DNA of 64,000 bases from Pseudomonas sp. URMO17WK12:I2. Its GTDB lineage: Bacteria; Pseudomonadota; Gammaproteobacteria; Pseudomonadales; Pseudomonadaceae. The notes beneath the pieces were generated by a model, which was not told where the DNA came from, did no database searches, and was given only the letters and a program-made list of their open reading frames with translations. Both the position numbers and the translations under genes were made by a program. The DNA lies in the NCBI RefSeq assembly GCF_003253735.1, contig NZ_QKYW01000011.1, positions 107,703-171,702 on the forward strand. The letters run 5' to 3'. Shown here piece after piece: positions 60,314 to 64,000 of the stretch. Each line of letters opens with the position of its first letter. The first letter of the stretch is position 1.

Positions 60314-61231
60314 ATGCGCGTGGATTTTCTGACCCTCAAGCTGTTCGTGGCCATTGCCGATGAGCGCAGCCTGACCCGTGCCGCCGAGCGCGAGCACCTG
60401 GCGCTGGCGGCGGTGAGCAAGCGCATCAGCGACCTCGAGGCGCACCTGCGCACGCCGCTGCTGTATCGCCAGCCAAAGGGCGTAGCGTTGACGCCAGCGG
60501 GCGATGCGTTGCTGCACCACGCGCGTAACCTGCTGGATAACATCCAGCACATGCAGGCCGATCTCAGCGAGTTCAGCGAAGGTATCAATGGCCACGTGCG
60601 CATCCACGCCAACACCTCGGCGGTGATCGCCTTTCTGCCCGAGGACCTCAGCGCCTTCACCGCCCAGCACCCGCAGATCCGTATCGATCTGGAAGAGAGG
60701 GTCAGCACTGAGATCGTCCATGCCGTGCGCGAGGGGCTGACCGACATCGGCATCTTCGCCGGCCATGTGCAGGCCGATGGCGTGCAGGTCTTTCCCTACC
60801 GCCGCGATCGGCTGGTACTGGTGGTGCCGAGCGAGCATCCCCTGGCGATGCGCGAGCGGGTGACACTGCTGGAGACCGTAGGCTACGACTTCATCGGCCT
60901 GCAGAAAGAGGCGTCGCTGCACACTCTGATCAGTGAGGCGGCGCAGCAGGTGGGGGCGCATTTGCGGGTGCGTATCCAGGTGCGCAGCTTCGAGGCGATC
61001 TGCCGGATGATCCATACCGGCATGGGGATCGGCATCCTCCCCGAGCAGGCAGTGCGCACCTATTTGCCGGGTATGGCGGTGCGTGCCGTGGCGATCGAGG
61101 ACGCCTGGGCGACCCGCGAGTTGAACATCTGCGTCCGTCACTACGACAACCTCTCGCTGATTGCCCGGCAGATGGTCGATCACCTTGCCTTCGGCAATGG
61201 CGAAGGCAGGCTTGGCCAATCAAGAATTTAG
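60314..61231 (+). CDS. LysR-type regulator of the second dicarboxylate cluster
   Basis: 305 residues from MRVDFLTLKLFVAIADERS; the frame is open far upstream but only this start fits the family. Helix-turn-helix LTRAAEREHLALAAVSKRISDLE, effector domain with GMGIGILPEQ near 240. It is divergent from the CoA-transferase gene and 87 bases upstream of dctP2, so it can control both directions. The stretch SFEAICRM shared with the LysR at 44188 shows the two regulators are paralogues and may sense related acids. Confidence 0.9.
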   Translation: MRVDFLTLKLFVAIADERSLTRAAEREHLALAAVSKRISDLEAHLRTPLLYRQPKGVALTPAGDALLHHARNLLDNIQHMQADLSEFSEGINGHVRIHANTSAVIAFLPEDLSAFTAQHPQIRIDLEERVSTEIVHAVREGLTDIGIFAGHVQADGVQVFPYRRDRLVLVVPSEHPLAMRERVTLLETVGYDFIGLQKEASLHTLISEAAQQVGAHLRVRIQVRSFEAICRMIHTGMGIGILPEQAVRTYLPGMAVRAVAIEDAWATRELNICVRHYDNLSLIARQMVDHLAFGNGEGRLGQSRI

Positions 61232-61318
61232 TCGCTGTCGGCGCTGCAGTAGAGTTCGTCGCGAACAAAGGCATCCGGTGGCACAGCCCCCGTACTAACA
61301 ACAACAGGAGATCGCCTC

Positions 61319-62323
61319 ATGTCGCGCCTACTCTGCCGCAGCTTGTCCTGCGTGCTGCTGTCCACTGCCATGGCGTTCGGCGCTGCTGCGCAGGCCGAAG
61401 AAATCGTCATCAAGTTCTCCCATGTCGCCTCTGATCAGACGCCCAAGGGGCAGGGCGCATTGATGCTGCAGAAGCTGGTCAAGGAACGCCTGGCCGGCAA
61501 GGCGCGGGTCGAGGTCTATCCGAATTCCTCGCTGTTCGGCGATGGCAAGGAAATGGAAGCGCTGTTGCTTGGCGACGTGCAACTGCTGGCGCCGGCTCCC
61601 GTGAAGCTGGAGAAGTACCAGCCGCGAGTGCAGATCTTCGACCTGATGTTCCTGTTCGATAATGCCGCTGCTTCCCAGCGTTTCGAGCAATCGGCCAAGG
61701 GGCAGGAGCTGCTGCACAGCTTGGAGAACACTGGAATTCTCGGCCTGGCCTACTGGCTCAACGGCATGCGCCAGTTCACTGCCAACAAACCGCTGCATGT
61801 ACCGGGCGACGCCCGCGGCATGAAATTCCGCGTGCAGCCGTCTGACCTGCAGGCCGCGCAGATCAGCGCCCTGCGTGCGGTGCCGCGCAAGATGGCCTTC
61901 GCCGAGATCTATCAGGGCCTGCAGACCGGCGTGATCAATGCATCCGACAACCCCTGGTCGAACATCTACAGCCAGCGCCACTTCGAGGTGCAGCGGTATA
62001 TGATCGAGTCCAACCACGCGGTCGGCAATTACATGTTGATCACCAATGCCAAATTCTGGAACGGCCTGCCCGAGGACGTGCGCGGCGAGTTGAAGCGCAT
62101 CATCGATGAGGTCACCGTGGAGGTGAATCGTCAAGCGCTGGCACTCAACGAGAAGGACAAGGAGCAGATCCTCGCGGACGGCAAGCATGAGCTGATCGTG
62201 CTGAGCGATGCAGAGCGCAAGCAGTGGCGCGAGGTGATGCAGCCGATCTGGAAGCAATACGAAGACAAGATCGGTAGCGACCTGATCGAAGCGGCTCAGG
62301 CTGCCAATGCTGCCGCAAACTAG
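61319..62323 (+). CDS. dctP: TRAP transporter substrate-binding protein DctP, second copy
   Basis: 334 residues with AGGAGA before the ATG and a signal peptide ending around AAAQAEE. By eye well over half of its residues agree with the DctP at 51047, including an uninterrupted identical segment from VEVYPNSSLFGDGKEM to VQLLAP. The Arg in GMKFRVQ is the carboxylate ligand of the family. It is followed by a glyoxalase-fold gene 13 bases later and by dctQ and dctM, so it has its own permease. The ligand is likely a C5/C6 dicarboxylate such as itaconate or a relative. Confidence 0.93.
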   Translation: MSRLLCRSLSCVLLSTAMAFGAAAQAEEIVIKFSHVASDQTPKGQGALMLQKLVKERLAGKARVEVYPNSSLFGDGKEMEALLLGDVQLLAPAPVKLEKYQPRVQIFDLMFLFDNAAASQRFEQSAKGQELLHSLENTGILGLAYWLNGMRQFTANKPLHVPGDARGMKFRVQPSDLQAAQISALRAVPRKMAFAEIYQGLQTGVINASDNPWSNIYSQRHFEVQRYMIESNHAVGNYMLITNAKFWNGLPEDVRGELKRIIDEVTVEVNRQALALNEKDKEQILADGKHELIVLSDAERKQWREVMQPIWKQYEDKIGSDLIEAAQAANAAAN

Positions 62324-62336
62324 CACGGAGATCGCC

Positions 62337-62714
62337 ATGCTCGATCATCTTGATCATCTGGTACTGACCGCTACCGACGCCGACGCGACCACGCATTTCT
62401 ATGTCGAGGTGCTGGGCATGCGCCTGGAGACTTTCGGCAATGGCCGCAAGGCATTCTGCTTCGGCAACCAGAAGATCAACCTGCACGTGCGCGGCCAGGA
62501 GTTCGAGCCCAAGGCTCACCTGCCGGTGCCGGGTGCGCTGGACCTGTGCTTTATCGCCAGCCAGCCCCTGGACGAGGTGATCGCGCACTTGCAGCGGGTC
62601 GGCTGGCCGATCATCGAGGGGCCGGTGATGCGCACCGGCGCTACGGGCCCGATCAGGTCGGTGTACCTGCGTGATCCGGATCTGAATCTGATCGAGATAT
62701 CCGAGCTGGTGTGA
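62337..62714 (+). CDS. Glyoxalase/VOC-fold protein (PA0880-like)
   Basis: 125 residues from ATG 62337 with GGAG upstream. VOC fold: LDHLDHLVLTATDADATTHFYVEVLGM, INLHVRGQEF, and YLRDPDLNLIEISE with the metal-ligand Glu; His5 and His59-type ligands are present. Such proteins include glyoxalases, epimerases and dioxygenases. In P. aeruginosa, as I recall, a similar gene (PA0880) lies inside the itaconate cluster; here it is in the TRAP operon instead, tying the two clusters together. Reaction unknown. Confidence 0.85.
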   Translation: MLDHLDHLVLTATDADATTHFYVEVLGMRLETFGNGRKAFCFGNQKINLHVRGQEFEPKAHLPVPGALDLCFIASQPLDEVIAHLQRVGWPIIEGPVMRTGATGPIRSVYLRDPDLNLIEISELV

Positions 62715-62737
62715 CGGAAAGGCGGGTAGGGCAGTTT

Positions 62738-62812
62738 GTAGGGTGGACAACGCGAAGCTTGTCCACCTTTCCACGACCGCAATGGTGGACAAAAAGAGCG
62801 TTGTCCACCCTA
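62738..62812. repeat. GTAGGGTGGAC-type intergenic repeat, full copy
   Basis: GTAGGGTGGACAACGC and GCGTTGTCCACCCTAC pair around TTGTCCACC...GGTGGACAA. The segment from GCAATGGTGGAC to CACCCTACG is identical to that of the copy at 46050. It lies between the glyoxalase-fold gene and dctQ. Confidence 0.75.
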
Positions 62813-63005
62813 CGAGGTGACTGTCCGCTCTTGCCACTTTCTAGTCGTTAGATTTTTCCGCACGGATGCCTCCAGTCCTTTGCCATTGAAGGCTATTCGC
62901 CGGGGCCGAAGGCCGCGTTTACCAATCGTGAATAACTGCCCGCCAGACGGCGGGGTTAGAGTCGGCTTGGCAAAACAATTACAACAACTCTCTCTGGGAG
63001 ACCGC

Positions 63006-63641
63006 ATGATGAATGCGTTGCAGCGCCTGTGGGATCAGCTCGAGGAAGCCGCCGTGGCTTTTCTGCTCGGGGCGATGACCCTGGTCACCTTCTCGTACGT
63101 GGTGTTCAACAACCTCTACGGTGTTTTCTACGCGCTGGGTGATGCCCTGCCGTTCGCCAACGATGCGATGTTCGCCATCGGTGACAGCATCCTCTATATC
63201 GCCCAGGAAATGACCTGGAGCGTGGCCCTGACCAAGGCCATGTTCGGCTGGCTGATCTTCGTCGGCCTGGCCTGGGGCGTGCGCATCGGCGCGCACATCG
63301 GCGTCGACCTCTTGGTGCGCATGTTCCAGCCCGCCCTGCAGAAGGCCGTGGCGATTCTCGCCCTGCTCATCTGCCTCGGTTACTGCGCGCTGATGGCCTA
63401 CTCCAGCGAGCAGTGGGTCGCCCTGCTGTTCACGCTCGGCACCGGCGCCGAGGACCTGGACCGCTTTGGCGTGCAGCAATGGCACATCGTGATGATCGTG
63501 CCGATCGGCTTCTCTCTGATGTTCCTGCGTTTCGCCCAGGTGTTGGTGCGGGTGATTCAGGACAAGCAGATTGGTTTTGGTGGTCACGGCGAAGTCGAAG
63601 ACGCCATCAAACTCGCCGAAGAGACGGAGGCTAAACGATGA
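63006..63641 (+). CDS. dctQ: TRAP transporter small membrane subunit DctQ
   Basis: 211 residues from MMNALQRLW, preceded by GGGAG five bases upstream; the open frame before it is not coding. Four membrane segments (about 17-40, 70-95, 100-120 and 150-175), with the DctQ region FVGLAWGVRIGAHIGVDLLV. It is longer than average for the family because of an extended first loop and a polar tail. The stop overlaps the dctM start (ATGA). Confidence 0.92.
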   Translation: MMNALQRLWDQLEEAAVAFLLGAMTLVTFSYVVFNNLYGVFYALGDALPFANDAMFAIGDSILYIAQEMTWSVALTKAMFGWLIFVGLAWGVRIGAHIGVDLLVRMFQPALQKAVAILALLICLGYCALMAYSSEQWVALLFTLGTGAEDLDRFGVQQWHIVMIVPIGFSLMFLRFAQVLVRVIQDKQIGFGGHGEVEDAIKLAEETEAKR

Positions 63642-64000
63642 CCATCGCATTTCTGTTCGTCGCCCTGTTCGTGCTGATGTTCATCGGCATTCCGGTGGCG
63701 ATTTCCCTGGGTTTGTCCGGGGCCATGACCATCCTGTTCTTCAGCAACGACTCGGTGCGTTCGCTGGCGATCAAGCTGTTCGAGACCAGCGAGCACTACA
63801 CGCTGCTGGCCATCCCGTTCTTCCTGCTCTCCGGCGCGTTCATGACCAGCGGCGGCGTGGCCCGCCGGCTGATCGACTTCGCCAACGCCTGCGTCGGCCA
63901 CATCAAGGGTGGCCTGGCCATCGCCGCGATCCTGGCGTGCATGCTGTTCGCCGCGCTGAGCGGCTCGTCACCAGCCACCGTGGCGGCGGTCGGCTCGATC
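63638..64000 (+). CDS. dctM: TRAP transporter large membrane subunit DctM (partial at right edge)
   Basis: The first 121 codons of the DctM permease, cut by the window end. The start ATG overlaps the dctQ stop. MTIAFLFVALFVLMFIGIPVAISLG, then YTLLAIPFFLLSGAFMTSGGVARRL and AALSGSSPATVAAVGS are the N-terminal DctM motifs. It forms the sodium-driven transport channel with DctQ for the acid delivered by DctP. Confidence 0.93.
   Translation, partial: MTIAFLFVALFVLMFIGIPVAISLGLSGAMTILFFSNDSVRSLAIKLFETSEHYTLLAIPFFLLSGAFMTSGGVARRLIDFANACVGHIKGGLAIAAILACMLFAALSGSSPATVAAVGSI

Overview
The window is high-GC, densely coded gammaproteobacterial DNA that looks like a Pseudomonas chromosome. Evidence: an EarP/EF-P pair with the rhamnosylatable Arg32 form of EF-P, a phhR/phhAB locus, and several blocks whose order matches my memory of P. 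aeruginosa PAO1 (PA2811-PA2817, PA2851-PA2852, PA0877-PA0886, PA5157-PA5160). A fused glucosylglycerol-phosphate synthase/phosphatase suggests a salt-tolerant environmental lineage rather than P. aeruginosa itself. No species can be assigned.

Region 1 (1-19396) is the downstream part of an iron-regulated NRPS siderophore locus. A cut-off NRPS ending A-T is followed by a 3008-residue NRPS (C-A-T-T-C-A-T-C plus a fused Fe(II)/2-oxoglutarate hydroxylase) and a 1260-residue terminal NRPS (degenerate C-like domain-A-T-thioesterase). Read by hand, the A-domain pocket residues give Asp, Gly, then Asp. The last Asp lies next to the hydroxylase and the degenerate C-like (interface) domain, so the predicted C-terminus is ...X-Asp-Gly-(beta-hydroxy-Asp). 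Behind these lie a PvdE/SyrD-type ABC exporter, a convergent FhuF-type ferric-siderophore reductase, an MbtH-like protein, a type II thioesterase and a diaminobutyrate aminotransferase. Two Fur-box-like sites sit in the two promoter regions. Chelation by hydroxyaspartate, supply of diaminobutyrate, export, and intracellular iron release by FhuF form a coherent system. The siderophore itself cannot be named.

Region 2 (19436-44187) is core genome. It holds a small conserved protein, FadE, a GST, an ABC-2 exporter, CorA, a crotonase-fold enzyme, tRNA-Ser(GGA), two related MFS permeases, EarP/EF-P, an Smr endonuclease, an isochorismatase-fold protein lacking the catalytic Cys, PrmB, CobF, GgpPS, PhhB/PhhA/PhhR, and a CsgG/DUF4810/DUF799 lipoprotein operon. 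Three copies of a MITE-like inverted-repeat element lie against stop codons here.

Region 3 (44188-52057) is an itaconate degradation operon: LysR, itaconyl-CoA hydratase, acyl-CoA dehydrogenase, MmgE/PrpD, itaconate CoA-transferase, citramalyl-CoA lyase, and a TRAP binding protein without its membrane subunits.

Region 4 (52148-57784) has a nitroreductase and a MarR-controlled EmrAB/outer-membrane-factor drug efflux operon.

Region 5 (57795-64000, cut at the right edge) looks like a paralogue of region 3: HMG-CoA-lyase-type enzyme, CoA-transferase, LysR, a second TRAP binding protein, a glyoxalase-fold protein and DctQ/DctM. Together regions 3 and 5 suggest uptake and CoA-dependent cleavage of itaconate and a related branched C5/C6 dicarboxylate. 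Several families of palindromic intergenic repeats are scattered through the window.
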